Origin: Actinocatenispora comari
GTDB lineage: Bacteria > Actinomycetota > Actinomycetes > Mycobacteriales > Micromonosporaceae
DNA length: 64,000 nucleotides
NCBI RefSeq assembly: GCF_017312725.1
Contig: NZ_BOPO01000088.1
Location: forward strand, 1-64,000
Direction: 5' to 3'
The position numbers were made by a program, and so were the translations under genes. Below the pieces are notes generated by a model, which was not told where the DNA came from, made no database searches, and worked only from the letters and a program-made list of their open reading frames with translations. How positions within the stretch are numbered: the first letter of the stretch is position 1; every line of letters starts with the position of its first letter. Of this stretch, positions 36,580 to 45,535 are shown in pieces.

Positions 36580-37203
36580 TCAGGTGCGGAGCAGACCGCG
36601 GGAGAAGGCGGTGGCCACGGCGGCGGCGCGGTCGTTGACGCCGAGCTTCGCGTAGATGTGCAGCAGGTGCGTCTTGACCGTCGCCTCGCTGATGAACAGC
36701 CGGCCGGCGGCGTCGCGGTTGGTGCAGCCCTGCGCGATCAGCCCGAGTACCTCCAGCTCGCGGTTGCTGAGCGGTTCGGTGGCCGGCTCCCGCATCCGGC
36801 CCATCAACCGCCCCGCGACCGACGGGGACAGCACCGCCTCCCCGCGGGCCGCGGCCCGGATCGCCTGGCACAGCTGGTCTCGCGGGGTGTCCTTGAGCAG
36901 GTATCCGGTGGCGCCGGCCTCGATCGCTGGTACCACGTCCTGATCGGTGTCGTAGGTGGTGAGCACCAGCACCCTGGCCGGCAGGCCGCGCGCGGCGAGC
37001 CGGCGGATCGCAGCGACCCCGTCGACCCGGGGCATCCGCAGGTCCATCAGCACCACGTCGGGCGAGCGCACCGCGGCCACGTCCACCGCCTCGGCGCCGT
37101 CACCGGCCTCGCCGACCACCTCGATGTCGTCGGCGTCGGCGAGCATGCCGCGCAGCCCGTCCCGTACCACCGGGTGGTCGTCGACCAGCAGCACCCGGAT
37201 CAT
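36580..37203 (-). CDS. NarL/FixJ-family response regulator
   Basis: The 207-residue protein has a receiver with LLVDDHP, the phospho-Asp in VVLMDLRMP (about residue 54) and Lys in YLLKDTP, and a LuxR-type DNA-binding domain with LSNRELEVLGLIAQGCTNRD and ATVKTHLLHIY. Its ATG overlaps the kinase stop as ATGA. It is the last gene of an ABC-ATPase, permease, kinase, regulator operon, a common arrangement for self-resistance or envelope-stress exporters. Confidence 0.96.
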   Translation of the reverse strand: MIRVLLVDDHPVVRDGLRGMLADADDIEVVGEAGDGAEAVDVAAVRSPDVVLMDLRMPRVDGVAAIRRLAARGLPARVLVLTTYDTDQDVVPAIEAGATGYLLKDTPRDQLCQAIRAAARGEAVLSPSVAGRLMGRMREPATEPLSNRELEVLGLIAQGCTNRDAAGRLFISEATVKTHLLHIYAKLGVNDRAAAVATAFSRGLLRT

Positions 37204-38630
37204 GCCGCGGCACCCGCCGGCACCGCCGGTACCGTCGCCGACACCGCGGTGCCGTTGCCCGGCTCGGACTCGACGGTCAGCTCGCCGGCCAGCCGGGAGA
37301 CCCGCTGCCGCATCCCGATCAACCCGAACCCACCATCCGCCCGGTCGGCGCCGTCCGCCGGACCGCCGCCGGCGGAGCGGGCGCCGGCCGTCGCGCCACT
37401 GGCCGGGTCCTGATCGCCGGGGCCGGCGAAGGCCGCGTCCGGGTGGCCGCCGTCGGCGGGCAGCGCGGCGGGGTCGAACCCGACACCGTCGTCCCGCACG
37501 TCCAGGCTGATCACGTCCTCCATGTACGACAGTGTGACGCCCACCCGTGCCGCCCGCGCGTGCCGGGCGACGTTGGCCAGCGCCTCCTGCGCGACCCGCA
37601 GCAGCGTCGCCTCGATCTCCGGGTGCAGCGGCCGGGCGGTACCGGTGGTGACCAGGGTGGCGCTCGGCGCCTCCCGCCGGGCCCACGCCTCGATGGTCCG
37701 TTGCAGCGCGACCGGCAGCGTCGCGTCCTCCAGTTGCAGCGGGCGCAGCGCCTGGACCGAACGGCGCGCCTCGCCCAGGCTGTCCCGGGCCAGTCCGAGC
37801 GCCGTCTGCACGTACCCGGTCGAGTCCGGTACCCGTTGCGCCGCCTGCAACTGGGTGATGATCCCGGCCAGCCCCTGCGCGATGGTGTCGTGGATCTCCC
37901 GGGCCAGCCGGGCCCGCTCGTCACGTACCCCGGCCTCCCGGGCCTGGGTGAGCAGCTGGGCGTGCAGCCCGGCGTTCTCCCGCAGCGTCTCGGACAGCTT
38001 CCGGTTCGCCTCGGCCAGCTCCACCAGCGCCACCCGACGCTGCTCGTTGCGCACCGCGACGTACGAGAAGGAAGCGCCCAGCGTTCCGGCCAGCACCAGG
38101 TTCAGCAGCAGCATGACCAGGTAGGCACCGACGAACGCGCCGGAGAGGTTCTGGAACCCGCCGATCTGGGTACCGGCGAGCAGCGCGGCGGTGGCCGCGA
38201 CCCCGATGCCGGTGGTGATCCGGCCACCGAGCAGGTTCGCCCGGAAGAAGTCGATGTAGCCGAGCCAGGCGAACAGCCCCCACCACGGGTCGAGCACGAC
38301 CAGCACGGCGGTCAGCGCCAACCGGACGAGCAGGTAGAACGTGGTCAGCGCGGGCCGCTCGTGCTCCCACTCGGGATGCAGGGTCTCGAACCAGCCGACC
38401 CAGGCCACGGTGACCAGCGCGCCGGCTCCGATCCACCACATCCGGGCCGGGTCGAACCCGCTGAACGCGGCGAGCACCACCGCGGCGGCCGCCAGCCCGT
38501 ACGGCAGGAACCGGTAGACGGTCGCGAACCGGTCCTCCCAGGACACCGGCCGGGACCGGTCGCGCCGGTGCGGCACACCGTCCGGTTCGGTGATCGACCG
38601 GGGCTGCTCGAACGCCACCACGACCCCCAT
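37200..38630 (-). CDS. Sensor histidine kinase with ABC-2 exporter
   Basis: The ATG at 38630 lies 5 bp after the permease stop. The 476-residue protein has five or six membrane helices (residues about 35-175), a coiled linker, a HisKA_3 box RLAREIHDTIAQG and a HATPase domain with N-box EALANVARHA. Between DDGVGFDP and GGFGLIGMRQR the ATP lid carries about 45 extra glycine-, alanine- and aspartate-rich residues, unusual for the family. It probably senses the exporter's substrate and signals to the coupled regulator. Confidence 0.94.
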   Translation of the reverse strand: MGVVVAFEQPRSITEPDGVPHRRDRSRPVSWEDRFATVYRFLPYGLAAAAVVLAAFSGFDPARMWWIGAGALVTVAWVGWFETLHPEWEHERPALTTFYLLVRLALTAVLVVLDPWWGLFAWLGYIDFFRANLLGGRITTGIGVAATAALLAGTQIGGFQNLSGAFVGAYLVMLLLNLVLAGTLGASFSYVAVRNEQRRVALVELAEANRKLSETLRENAGLHAQLLTQAREAGVRDERARLAREIHDTIAQGLAGIITQLQAAQRVPDSTGYVQTALGLARDSLGEARRSVQALRPLQLEDATLPVALQRTIEAWARREAPSATLVTTGTARPLHPEIEATLLRVAQEALANVARHARAARVGVTLSYMEDVISLDVRDDGVGFDPAALPADGGHPDAAFAGPGDQDPASGATAGARSAGGGPADGADRADGGFGLIGMRQRVSRLAGELTVESEPGNGTAVSATVPAVPAGAAA

Positions 38631-38635
38631 CCCGC

Positions 38636-39379
38636 TCAGCTGTCCCACCGGAACGAACGCACCGCCACGGTACCGAACACCACCGCGTACCCGGCCAGTA
38701 CGACCAGGTGGACCCAGCCCGGCCAGGAGCCGGCGGCCGCGTCGCCGAGCGCCTGGGTGGCCGCACCGGACGGGGTGAACTCGGCGATGTGGCGCAGCGT
38801 GGCCGGCATCGCGGCGACCGGCAGCCACAGCCCGGCGAAGAACATCAGCGGGAAGAACAGGATCATCCCCAGCGCGTTGCTCACCTTCGTGTTCGGCGCG
38901 ACCGCGGCGACCATCATGCCCAGCGCCAGCATCGCGCACAGCACCAGCAGGAACGCCACCAGGTAGCCGAGCGGCGCTCGCGGCAGCGCCACCCCGAACC
39001 CGATCCGGCCGATGGCCACCACCAGCAGCAGCACCAGCACCTCGACTGCGACGTTGACGACGACCTGGGCGAGCAGCAGCCGGGACGCCGGCATCGGCGT
39101 GGTCGCCAGCCGGCGCAGCACGCCGCGCTCCCGGTACAGGCTGATCGCGCCGGGCAGCGTGTTGACCGCCGTCATCGCCACCACGAACAGGATCATGATC
39201 GGCACGTACAGGTCGATCACCCGCAGGCCGCCCAGCTCGTGCTGATGCACCCGGAACGCCGGTACGCAGCCCAGGATGACCAGCAGCAGCGGCGGGAACG
39301 CGATCGCCCACAACACCGCCATCGGCTCGCGCAGGAACAGCTTCGCCTCGGTCCGGACGAGTACGGCGAACGACGACAT
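38636..39379 (-). CDS. ABC-2 type exporter permease
   Basis: The 247-residue protein has six hydrophobic helices and the ABC-2 pattern, with an initial amphipathic VLVRTEAKLFLREP and the LYRERGVLRRLATTPM loop near residue 82. Its ATG overlaps the ATPase stop as ATGA. Such half-transporters export drugs, lipids or peptides. The substrate cannot be read from the sequence. Confidence 0.95.
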   Translation of the reverse strand: MSSFAVLVRTEAKLFLREPMAVLWAIAFPPLLLVILGCVPAFRVHQHELGGLRVIDLYVPIMILFVVAMTAVNTLPGAISLYRERGVLRRLATTPMPASRLLLAQVVVNVAVEVLVLLLVVAIGRIGFGVALPRAPLGYLVAFLLVLCAMLALGMMVAAVAPNTKVSNALGMILFFPLMFFAGLWLPVAAMPATLRHIAEFTPSGAATQALGDAAAGSWPGWVHLVVLAGYAVVFGTVAVRSFRWDS

Positions 39380-40290
39380 CACTGCTCTCCCTCGGTGTTC
39401 GACGTCAACGCCAGGTAGGCGTCGTCCAGGCTGGCGCTGTCCATCCGCAGGTGCTCGGCGAGGATGCCGGCCGCGGCGAGGGTGCCGACCACCTCGGCCA
39501 GCACGTTGCCGGTACCGCTGACGAGCAGTTCGGCGCCGTCGCGGCGGATGGACGTGACGCCGGGCAGCGCGGCCAGCAGCGCGGTGTCGACCGGCTTCGA
39601 CGGCCGGAACCTGATCTGCTGGCTGTCGTCCACTGTGGACACCAGACCGTCCGGGGTGTCGAGCGCGGCGAGCCGGCCGGCGTTGATCACCGCGACCCGG
39701 TCGCACAGCCGCGCCGCCTCCTCCATGAAGTGGGTGACGAGCAGGATGGTCACCCCGTCGGCGCGGATCTCCTCGATCAGGTTCCAGGTGTCCCGGCGGG
39801 CCTGCGGGTCCAGCCCGGTGGTCAGCTCGTCGAGTACCGCGATCCGGGGCCGGCCGATCAGCGCCAGCGCGATCGCCAGCCGCTGCTTCTGCCCGCCCGA
39901 CAGCTTCTGGTACCGGGTGCGCAGCCGGTCGGTGAGCCCGAGCCGCTCGACCAGCGCGCGCCAGTCGGCCGGTTCCCGGTAGCAGGACGCGTACAGCTTC
40001 AGCGCCTCGACCACGGTGATCTTGTCCGGCAGCGCCGACTCCTGCAGCTGCGCGCCGAGCACCCGGCGGACCTGGTCGCGCTCGGCGCGCGGGTCTGCCC
40101 CCAGTACCCGAATGGTGCCGGCGTCGCGGGAGCGCAGCCCGCTGACGCACTCGACGGTGGTGGTCTTGCCGGCCCCGTTGGGCCCGAGGATGCCGAAGAT
40201 CTCGCCCTGCGCCACGTCGAACGACACGTCGTCGACGGCGACCTTCTCCCCGTACGTCTTGCGTAGCCCGCGCACCTCGATGACCGGCAC
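39379..40290 (-). CDS. ABC exporter ATP-binding protein
   Basis: The GTG at 40290 follows GGGAGGGAGG by 7 nt; longer in-frame upstream sequence has no such site. The 303-residue protein has Walker A GPNGAGKTTT (about residues 35-44), signature LSGGQKQRLAIA, Walker B RIAVLDELTTGLD and an H-loop LLVTHFMEEA. The second half is the DrrA-type C-terminal extension. The signature and D-loop start with DELTTGLD where DEPT is more usual: the proline is missing. It heads the exporter and two-component operon. Confidence 0.95.
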   Translation of the reverse strand: MPVIEVRGLRKTYGEKVAVDDVSFDVAQGEIFGILGPNGAGKTTTVECVSGLRSRDAGTIRVLGADPRAERDQVRRVLGAQLQESALPDKITVVEALKLYASCYREPADWRALVERLGLTDRLRTRYQKLSGGQKQRLAIALALIGRPRIAVLDELTTGLDPQARRDTWNLIEEIRADGVTILLVTHFMEEAARLCDRVAVINAGRLAALDTPDGLVSTVDDSQQIRFRPSKPVDTALLAALPGVTSIRRDGAELLVSGTGNVLAEVVGTLAAAGILAEHLRMDSASLDDAYLALTSNTEGEQ

Positions 40291-40396
40291 GGCCGGCCTC
40301 CCTCCCGACAGCGTTCGGTGTCGGGTACGAGGGTTCCAGCGCCGCGGCGCGACCGGATCGACCACGAGACGGCACCGGTACCGGCAGGCCGGTGGA

Positions 40397-40430
40397 GGCC
40401 GGCCATCCACCGATCGGTGGATGACCGGCC
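40397..40430. promoter_or_regulatory. 34-bp palindrome upstream of the exporter operon
   Basis: A perfect 20-bp core (40404-40423, CATCCACCGA and its complement) is extended on each side by GGCCGG/CCGGCC with one mismatch. It lies 106 bp before the ATPase start, with the divIVA-type gene ending 6 bp before it when read on the minus strand. It could be the terminator of the globin operon, with no loop beyond four bases, or a regulator operator for the exporter. I cannot decide. Confidence 0.55.
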
Positions 40431-40435
40431 CCGGT

Positions 40436-41035
40436 TCACGGCTTGGGTACGTCGCCCAGCTTGTCCACCTCGCGGGTCAGCGCCTCCAGCACCGAGCGCA
40501 GCTGTACCTCGGTGACCTCGGCGAAGGTACGCAGGTAGGTGACCTTCTGCTCCAGCGCGGCGCGGTCGGCCTCGGTGGCGTGCGCGGGCAACGCATCCGC
40601 CGCCCGCTGCGCCTCCGATGCCGCCTGCTTCGCCTGGTCCTGGGCGTGCTGCAGCAGGTCCTCGTAGCGCTGCCGGGCCTGCGCCACCAGCTTGCGGGCG
40701 TACTCCTCCGCCTGCGCGACGTGCGAGTCGGCGGCCTGCTGCGCCTGGCTCATCAGGTTGACCGCCTCGACGCTGACCCGGGACCGCTGCGCCTCGGCGT
40801 CCGGATCCTGACCGTGCTCCCGGTAGTAGTTGGTCAGCCGGCCGATCTCGGCGCGCAGCGCCGCCTTCTCCGCGTCGGCCGCCGCGAGGTCGTCGGCGAC
40901 CCGGTTGAGGAACATCCGTACCTCGTCCTCGTGGAAGCCGCGGCGGCCGAACGGCGGCCGGGAGAACGTGGTGGTCCGCACCCGTTCCGCGCTGAGCGGC
41001 ACCCGCCTCGGGGCGCCCTGGTCGGTCACGGTCAC
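40436..41035 (-). CDS. DivIVA-domain coiled-coil protein
   Basis: The GTG at 41035 overlaps the flavohaemoprotein stop as GTGA and has GGAAGG upstream. Residues about 20-55 hold the DivIVA membrane-binding region (FSRPPFGRRGFHEDEVRMFLNRV). The rest of the 199 residues is coiled coil rich in Ala, Gln and Glu. Wag31/DivIVA proteins mark curved membranes and poles. It is shorter than the main Wag31 and is placed in a globin operon, so it is probably a paralogue rather than the essential copy. Confidence 0.9.
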   Translation of the reverse strand: MTVTDQGAPRRVPLSAERVRTTTFSRPPFGRRGFHEDEVRMFLNRVADDLAAADAEKAALRAEIGRLTNYYREHGQDPDAEAQRSRVSVEAVNLMSQAQQAADSHVAQAEEYARKLVAQARQRYEDLLQHAQDQAKQAASEAQRAADALPAHATEADRAALEQKVTYLRTFAEVTEVQLRSVLEALTREVDKLGDVPKP

Positions 41036-42219
41036 TGTCCCCACCTTCCCCCAGCGATACCGGCCGGCGCGGCCACCGCCGGTTCCGGCGTCGGTTCCGC
41101 GCCCGCCGTGAACTCGTCGTAGCGCACCTGCTCGGCCGGCACCCCGGCCGAGGTCAGCGCGGACACGGTGTGCCGCACCATGTTCGGCGACCCGCACACC
41201 AGGCAACGCCGGTCGGACCAACCGCCGGTACCCGCGGCGACGTCACCGACCAGGCCACGCTGGCCGGAGAAACTCGCGTCGTGCGAGACCACCGGTACGT
41301 ACCGGAACCACGGTCGGGCCGCGGCCAGCTCGCCGAGCAGCTGGTGCTCGTACAGGTCGGCCTCGGTGCGCGCGCCGTGGAACAGGTCGACCCGCCGCTG
41401 CGTCCGGTCCGCCTGCCACTGCCGGTCGATCTGCTCCAGCAGCGCCCGCAGCGGCGCCAGGCCGGTGGCTCCGGCGACCATCAGCAGGTCGGTACCGTCC
41501 TCGGGCAGCAGCAGCGCCGCCCCGACCGGGGCGCCGATGCGCAGCGTGTCGCCCAGCGCGGCCGACTGCACCAGCGCGGTGCTCACCTGCCCGCCGTCCA
41601 CGATCTTGACGTGCAGTTCGAGCGTGTCGTCCGCGCGCGGCGCGTTCGCCGGCGTCAGGTACCGCCAGAGCCGCGGCCGGCGGGAGAACTCGACCGCCGC
41701 CGACTGCCCCGGCTGGTACGGGTAGGGGTGGTCGGTGCGGGCCTGCAGCACCGCGACGTCCAGGCCGCGCCGTTCGATGCCGACGATCTCGGCGTTCCAC
41801 CACGGCGGCGTGTGCTTCGCCGACTCCGCCGCGGCCTCGATCATCACCTGCGCGACCAGCCCGTACGCCTCGGCCCACTGCCCCGCGAGCGATTCTGTCC
41901 ACTGTGGACCGGAGAAGTGCGCCAGGGTGGCGAGCAGCGACTCGCCGACCGCCGGGTAGTGCTCGGCCAGTACCGCGAAGCGCCGGTGGTCGCGGCCCAG
42001 CTGCTGGACGAACGGCAACACCTCGTCCAGCCGGTCCACGTCACTGACGATCCGGCCCAGCGCCGCCACCAGCTTGTCGCGCTGCCCGGCCATCGACATC
42101 GGAAACATGCTGCGCGTCTCCGGATGGGTCAGGAACAGGTGCGAGTAGAAGAACAGCGGCACCTCGTCGCCGTGCCGCGCCGTGTTGGCCCAACTGTCCT
42201 TGAGTGCCTGCGGATCCAT
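41032..42219 (-). CDS. Flavohaemoprotein (globin plus FAD/NAD reductase)
   Basis: The 395-residue protein starts with a globin domain (residues 1-135) with Tyr25 (B10), Gln46 (E7) and proximal His87 in FAVLAEHYPA. An FAD-binding part (about 140-245) and an NAD-binding part (MVAGATGLAPLRALLE, about 250-265) follow. This matches nitric oxide dioxygenases or related hydrogen-peroxide-active flavohaemoglobins. The FAD motif reads W-R-Y-L-T rather than R-x-Y-S. It starts 5 bp after the truncated globin gene and overlaps the DivIVA-type gene. Confidence 0.92.
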   Translation of the reverse strand: MDPQALKDSWANTARHGDEVPLFFYSHLFLTHPETRSMFPMSMAGQRDKLVAALGRIVSDVDRLDEVLPFVQQLGRDHRRFAVLAEHYPAVGESLLATLAHFSGPQWTESLAGQWAEAYGLVAQVMIEAAAESAKHTPPWWNAEIVGIERRGLDVAVLQARTDHPYPYQPGQSAAVEFSRRPRLWRYLTPANAPRADDTLELHVKIVDGGQVSTALVQSAALGDTLRIGAPVGAALLLPEDGTDLLMVAGATGLAPLRALLEQIDRQWQADRTQRRVDLFHGARTEADLYEHQLLGELAAARPWFRYVPVVSHDASFSGQRGLVGDVAAGTGGWSDRRCLVCGSPNMVRHTVSALTSAGVPAEQVRYDEFTAGAEPTPEPAVAAPAGIAGGRWGQ

Positions 42220-42224
42220 CCGGC

Positions 42225-42590
42225 TCAGGCCTCGACGATCTCCGCCTTGGTACCGCCGAGCACGTCACCGACCCGGCCGATGATGTCCTCCGCGACGCGC
42301 GCCTCGCGCAACGCGCTGACCAGGTGCACCACCACCCGACCGAAGTCGTCGGAGCTGATGCCCATGCCGCGGTGCGCGGCGCCGAGCGCGCGCCCGTCGT
42401 ACTCTGCGGGGCCGCCGAGTACCTGGGAGATCAGCAGCGCCTGGTGTCGTTTGAGCCGGACCAGGTCGGATCCGACGAAGTAGTCGGCCAGCTCCGGGTC
42501 GGCCAGCACCAGTTCGTAGAACCGGCCCACCACCTGCCGGACCGCGTCGCCGCCGCCGATTCGTTCGTAGTCGCTCGTGTGCTCGCCCAC
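42225..42590 (-). CDS. glbN: Group I truncated haemoglobin
   Basis: The 121-residue protein has B10 Tyr in RFYELVL (about residue 25) and F8 His in LGAAHRGMGIS. Its length is that of TrHbN, which in mycobacteria oxidises nitric oxide. I start at the GTG at 42590, because GGAGG ends 6 nt before it; two ATGs (42593, 42596) lie too close to that site but remain possible. It is the first gene of a three-gene operon with the flavohaemoprotein and the DivIVA protein. Confidence 0.9.
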   Translation of the reverse strand: MGEHTSDYERIGGGDAVRQVVGRFYELVLADPELADYFVGSDLVRLKRHQALLISQVLGGPAEYDGRALGAAHRGMGISSDDFGRVVVHLVSALREARVAEDIIGRVGDVLGGTKAEIVEA

Positions 42591-42772
42591 CATCATCCTC
42601 CATGTCGTTGTTTATCGACGATGGTCGATGGAGTGTAGTGAGCGGGCAGGGCCGGCGATACCCCGAAACCACCCCACATGCGGATCGGGTGAGATAACTC
42701 AAGAATCGGTAACGTCCCCGGATCACCTGCCAGAACGTGCCGAGCACGGACCGGCTGGTCCAAAGTGGACGT

Positions 42773-43474
42773 TCAGGAGTCGGGGTGTTCCGGCAGGCCG
42801 GCCCGGCGCCGCAACGCGGCGAGGTCGGTCAGCACGATCGAGCGCCCCTCGGTGCGCAGCCACCCGCGGTGGGCGAACGTCCGGATCACCTGGTTGACGC
42901 TCTGCCGCGAACCGCCCACCAGCTCGGCCACCCGGCTCTGACTCAATCCGAGCGGATCGTGTTCGTCCTCGACCGAGGCGAGCAGCCGCACCAGCGTCTT
43001 CGCCACCCGGCCGGGCAGGTCCAGGAAGATGTGGTCGGCCTTCTGCTCGGTCAGCCGCCGGGCCATCGCGCCCATCGCCCGGAACACCTCGTCCATCAAC
43101 CGCCGATCGGTGTGCACCAGGTCCAGGAACGCGGTGCGCGGCAGCACCAGCGCCTCGGTCGGCGCGATCGCCTCCACCGAGGCCGACCGCGGCGCCCCGT
43201 CGAGCAGCGAGATCTCCCCCAGCACGTTCGGGGCGCGCACCAGCGTCAGCACGGCACGGTCGCCGCCCGGCCCCGACCGGTACACCGCGACGGCGCCGTG
43301 CCGGAGCACGAACAGCACGTCGCCCGGGTCGCCCTCGCGGAACAGCACCTGCCCCTCCCGGTACACCCGGGACTCGGCGCTCGCGGCAAGGCGGCGCCGG
43401 CTGCGCAGGTCGAGCCCGGCGAACAAGGCGACCCCGCGCAACGGGTCGTTCGGAACAGCGCGCCAGCGATCCAA
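42773..43474 (-). CDS. CRP/FNR-family transcriptional regulator
   Basis: The TTG at 43474 is chosen because GGGAGG lies 8-9 nt upstream; no ATG or GTG fits better. Residues about 15-130 form a cyclic-nucleotide-binding-type beta-barrel (FREGDPGDVLFVLR, GEISLLDGAPRSASVEA). A winged helix follows (LSQSRVAELVGGSRQSVNQVI). There are no cysteines for an iron-sulfur cluster. The 233-residue length is normal. It lies on the same strand just before the globin operon (176 bp gap) and is a candidate regulator of it. Confidence 0.9.
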   Translation of the reverse strand: MDRWRAVPNDPLRGVALFAGLDLRSRRRLAASAESRVYREGQVLFREGDPGDVLFVLRHGAVAVYRSGPGGDRAVLTLVRAPNVLGEISLLDGAPRSASVEAIAPTEALVLPRTAFLDLVHTDRRLMDEVFRAMGAMARRLTEQKADHIFLDLPGRVAKTLVRLLASVEDEHDPLGLSQSRVAELVGGSRQSVNQVIRTFAHRGWLRTEGRSIVLTDLAALRRRAGLPEHPDS

Positions 43475-43781
43475 CCGTCCCGACCTCCCCCCGAAAGGGT
43501 CACCTTCCTCCAAAAGGCTAGCGTGTACCCCCCGCAACCCAGAGTTCAACGGAATGAACCCAGGACGAACCCGCCATTCGGCGGCTTCGTCCAGTACCGC
43601 TCGTCGCGTTGACGGTTCGAGACCTGACCGCCAGGTACGGGGTGCAGGTCCGGGTTCGCTGGCGTGCCGTGGCCGGAGACGCGGCTCGGGACCGGTCCGG
43701 GCGTCCCGGTGTGTTGTGTTTCGGGACGTGGCACGATGCACGTACGGATTCGGGCGAGGGGGTGGGCCGGACGTGGCGGCC
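43475..43781. other. Divergent intergenic region
   Basis: This 307-bp gap lies between the CRP-type gene and the DUF4235 gene. It holds both promoters. I see no ORF with support and no strong palindrome or RNA fold in it. Confidence 0.5.
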
Positions 43782-44075
43782 ATGGGCAAGGTGGGCTGGA
43801 AGCTGACCGGGTTGGCGTTCGCGCTGCCGCTCGGGTTCGTCGCGCGCAAGGCGGTCGCCGTCGGCTGGCGCGCGATACGACACGAAGATCCGCCGCGGCC
43901 GTCCAACGACTTCGAGGCCAGCTGGGGCGAGACGCTCACCTGGGCGGCGCTGTCCGGGGTCGCGATGGCCGCCGCCGAGCTGCTCGCGGCGCGCGGTGCG
44001 GCGCGCGTGTGGCGCCAGGTCACCGGCAACGAACCCCCAGGTCACGAGCGCGAACCGGCCGAGATCGAGGCCTGA
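43782..44075 (+). CDS. DUF4235 membrane protein
   Basis: The 97-residue protein has the family order KVGWKLTG, a first helix (about residues 7-25), the short WGETLTWAALSGVAMA second helix, and ARVWRQVTG. The ATG at 43782 gives the usual DUF4235 N-terminus; a GTG at 43773 has the better purine stretch upstream. The function of the family is unknown. It stands alone 57 bp before glyA. Confidence 0.82.
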   Translation: MGKVGWKLTGLAFALPLGFVARKAVAVGWRAIRHEDPPRPSNDFEASWGETLTWAALSGVAMAAAELLAARGAARVWRQVTGNEPPGHEREPAEIEA

Positions 44076-44132
44076 GCGGGCAACCGGTCACCCGGCTTTC
44101 GGCGGCCTGCCCGCTGCGGGGAGGATGGGGGC

Positions 44133-45407
44133 ATGACCGACCTGCTGAACCGTTCCCTCGCCGACACCGACCCCGAGGTCGCGGCGGCCATCGGCGCCGA
44201 GCTGCACCGGCAGCAGTCGACGCTGGAGATGATCGCCTCGGAGAACTTCGCCCCGGTCTCGGTGCTGTCCGCGCAGGGCTCCGTGCTGACCAACAAGTAC
44301 GCCGAGGGCTACCCCGGCCGCCGCTACTACGGCGGCTGCGAACACGTCGACGTGATCGAGCGGCTGGCGATCGAGCGGGTCAAGGGCCTGTTCGGCGCCG
44401 GGTACGCGAACGTCCAGCCGCACTCCGGCGCGCAGGCCAACGCCGCCGCCATGTTCGCCACGCTGACCCCCGGCGACACCATCCTCGGCCTGGACCTCGC
44501 GCACGGCGGCCACCTGACCCACGGGATGAAGATCAACTTCTCCGGCAAGCTGTACCACGTGGTCGCCTACCACGTCGCCGAGACCGACCACCGGGTCGAC
44601 ATGGCCGAGGTGCGTCGGCTCGCCGTCGAGCACAAGCCGAAGATGATCGTCGCCGGCTGGTCGGCGTACCCGCGGCAGCTCGACTTCGCCGCCTTCCGCC
44701 AGATCGCCGACGAGGTCGGCGCGCTGCTGCTGGTCGACATGGCGCACTTCGCCGGGCTGGTCGCGGCCGGCCTGCACCCGAACCCGGTCGAGTACGCCGA
44801 CATCGTCACGACCACGACCCACAAGACGCTGGGTGGGCCGCGCGGCGGCGTCATCCTGACCAACAGCCCCGAGCTGGCCAAGAAGATCAACTCCGCGGTG
44901 TTCCCCGGCCAGCAGGGCGGGCCGCTGGAGCACGTGATCGCGGCCAAGGCGGTCTCGTTCAAGGTCGCCGCGTCCGACGAGTTCGCCGACCGGCAGCGGC
45001 GCACCCTGGCCGGCGCCAAGATCCTCGCCGAGCGGCTGAGCGCCCCCGAGCTCGCCGCCGCCGGCGTACGGGTGCTCACCGGCGGCACCGAGGTGCACCT
45101 GGTGCTGGTCGACCTGCGCGACTCCGAACTGGACGGCAAGCAGGCCGAGGACCGGCTGCACGACCTCGGCATCACCGTCAACCGCAACGCGGTGCCGTTC
45201 GACCCGCGCCCGCCGATGGTCACCTCCGGCCTGCGCATCGGTACCCCGGCGCTCGCCACCCGCGGCTTCGACACCGACGCGTTCACCGAGGTCGCCGACA
45301 TCATCGCCGGCGCGCTGTCGGCCGACTTCGACGACGCCCGCGCCGCCGCGCTGCGCGACCGGGTCACCGCCCTCGCCGACAAGTACCCGCTGTACCCGTC
45401 GCTGTGA
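44133..45407 (+). CDS. glyA: Serine hydroxymethyltransferase GlyA
   Basis: GlyA converts serine and tetrahydrofolate to glycine and methylene-tetrahydrofolate. The 424-residue protein has the N-terminal [19 protein letters not shown], and the PLP-binding lysine in [15 protein letters not shown] (near residue 231). All signature stretches are intact. GGGGAGG lies about 9 nt before the ATG. It is a single-gene unit. It is also the main one-carbon enzyme of the window, but I see no sign that it is tied to the hut genes. Confidence 0.97.
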   Translation: MTDLLNRSLADTDPEVAAAIGAELHRQQSTLEMIASENFAPVSVLSAQGSVLTNKYAEGYPGRRYYGGCEHVDVIERLAIERVKGLFGAGYANVQPHSGAQANAAAMFATLTPGDTILGLDLAHGGHLTHGMKINFSGKLYHVVAYHVAETDHRVDMAEVRRLAVEHKPKMIVAGWSAYPRQLDFAAFRQIADEVGALLLVDMAHFAGLVAAGLHPNPVEYADIVTTTTHKTLGGPRGGVILTNSPELAKKINSAVFPGQQGGPLEHVIAAKAVSFKVAASDEFADRQRRTLAGAKILAERLSAPELAAAGVRVLTGGTEVHLVLVDLRDSELDGKQAEDRLHDLGITVNRNAVPFDPRPPMVTSGLRIGTPALATRGFDTDAFTEVADIIAGALSADFDDARAAALRDRVTALADKYPLYPSL

Positions 45408-45442
45408 CCCCGGCGTGCCGGCCGGTCCACCCGGCCGGCACG

Positions 45443-45535
45443 CGCTCAGCGGGCCGCCCGCTCCCGCTCCGGTTCCGGTTGCGGCCGGTGGCCGCTCAGC
45501 GGGTCGCCCGCTCCCGCTCCGGTTCCGGTTGCGGC
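45443..45535. repeat. 50-bp tandem duplication at the MFS gene 3' end
   Basis: Two 43-bp copies, starting at 45443 and 45493, differ by one base (C/T). The right copy includes the last codons and the stop of the MFS gene; the left copy lies just beyond the stop. This is a recent duplication of a gene end. Confidence 0.85.

Noticed and set aside
39379-40410. Longer N-terminus for the ABC ATPase from 40410
   Set aside because: The extra 40 residues have no family match and would run into the palindrome; the GTG at 40290 has an excellent ribosome site.
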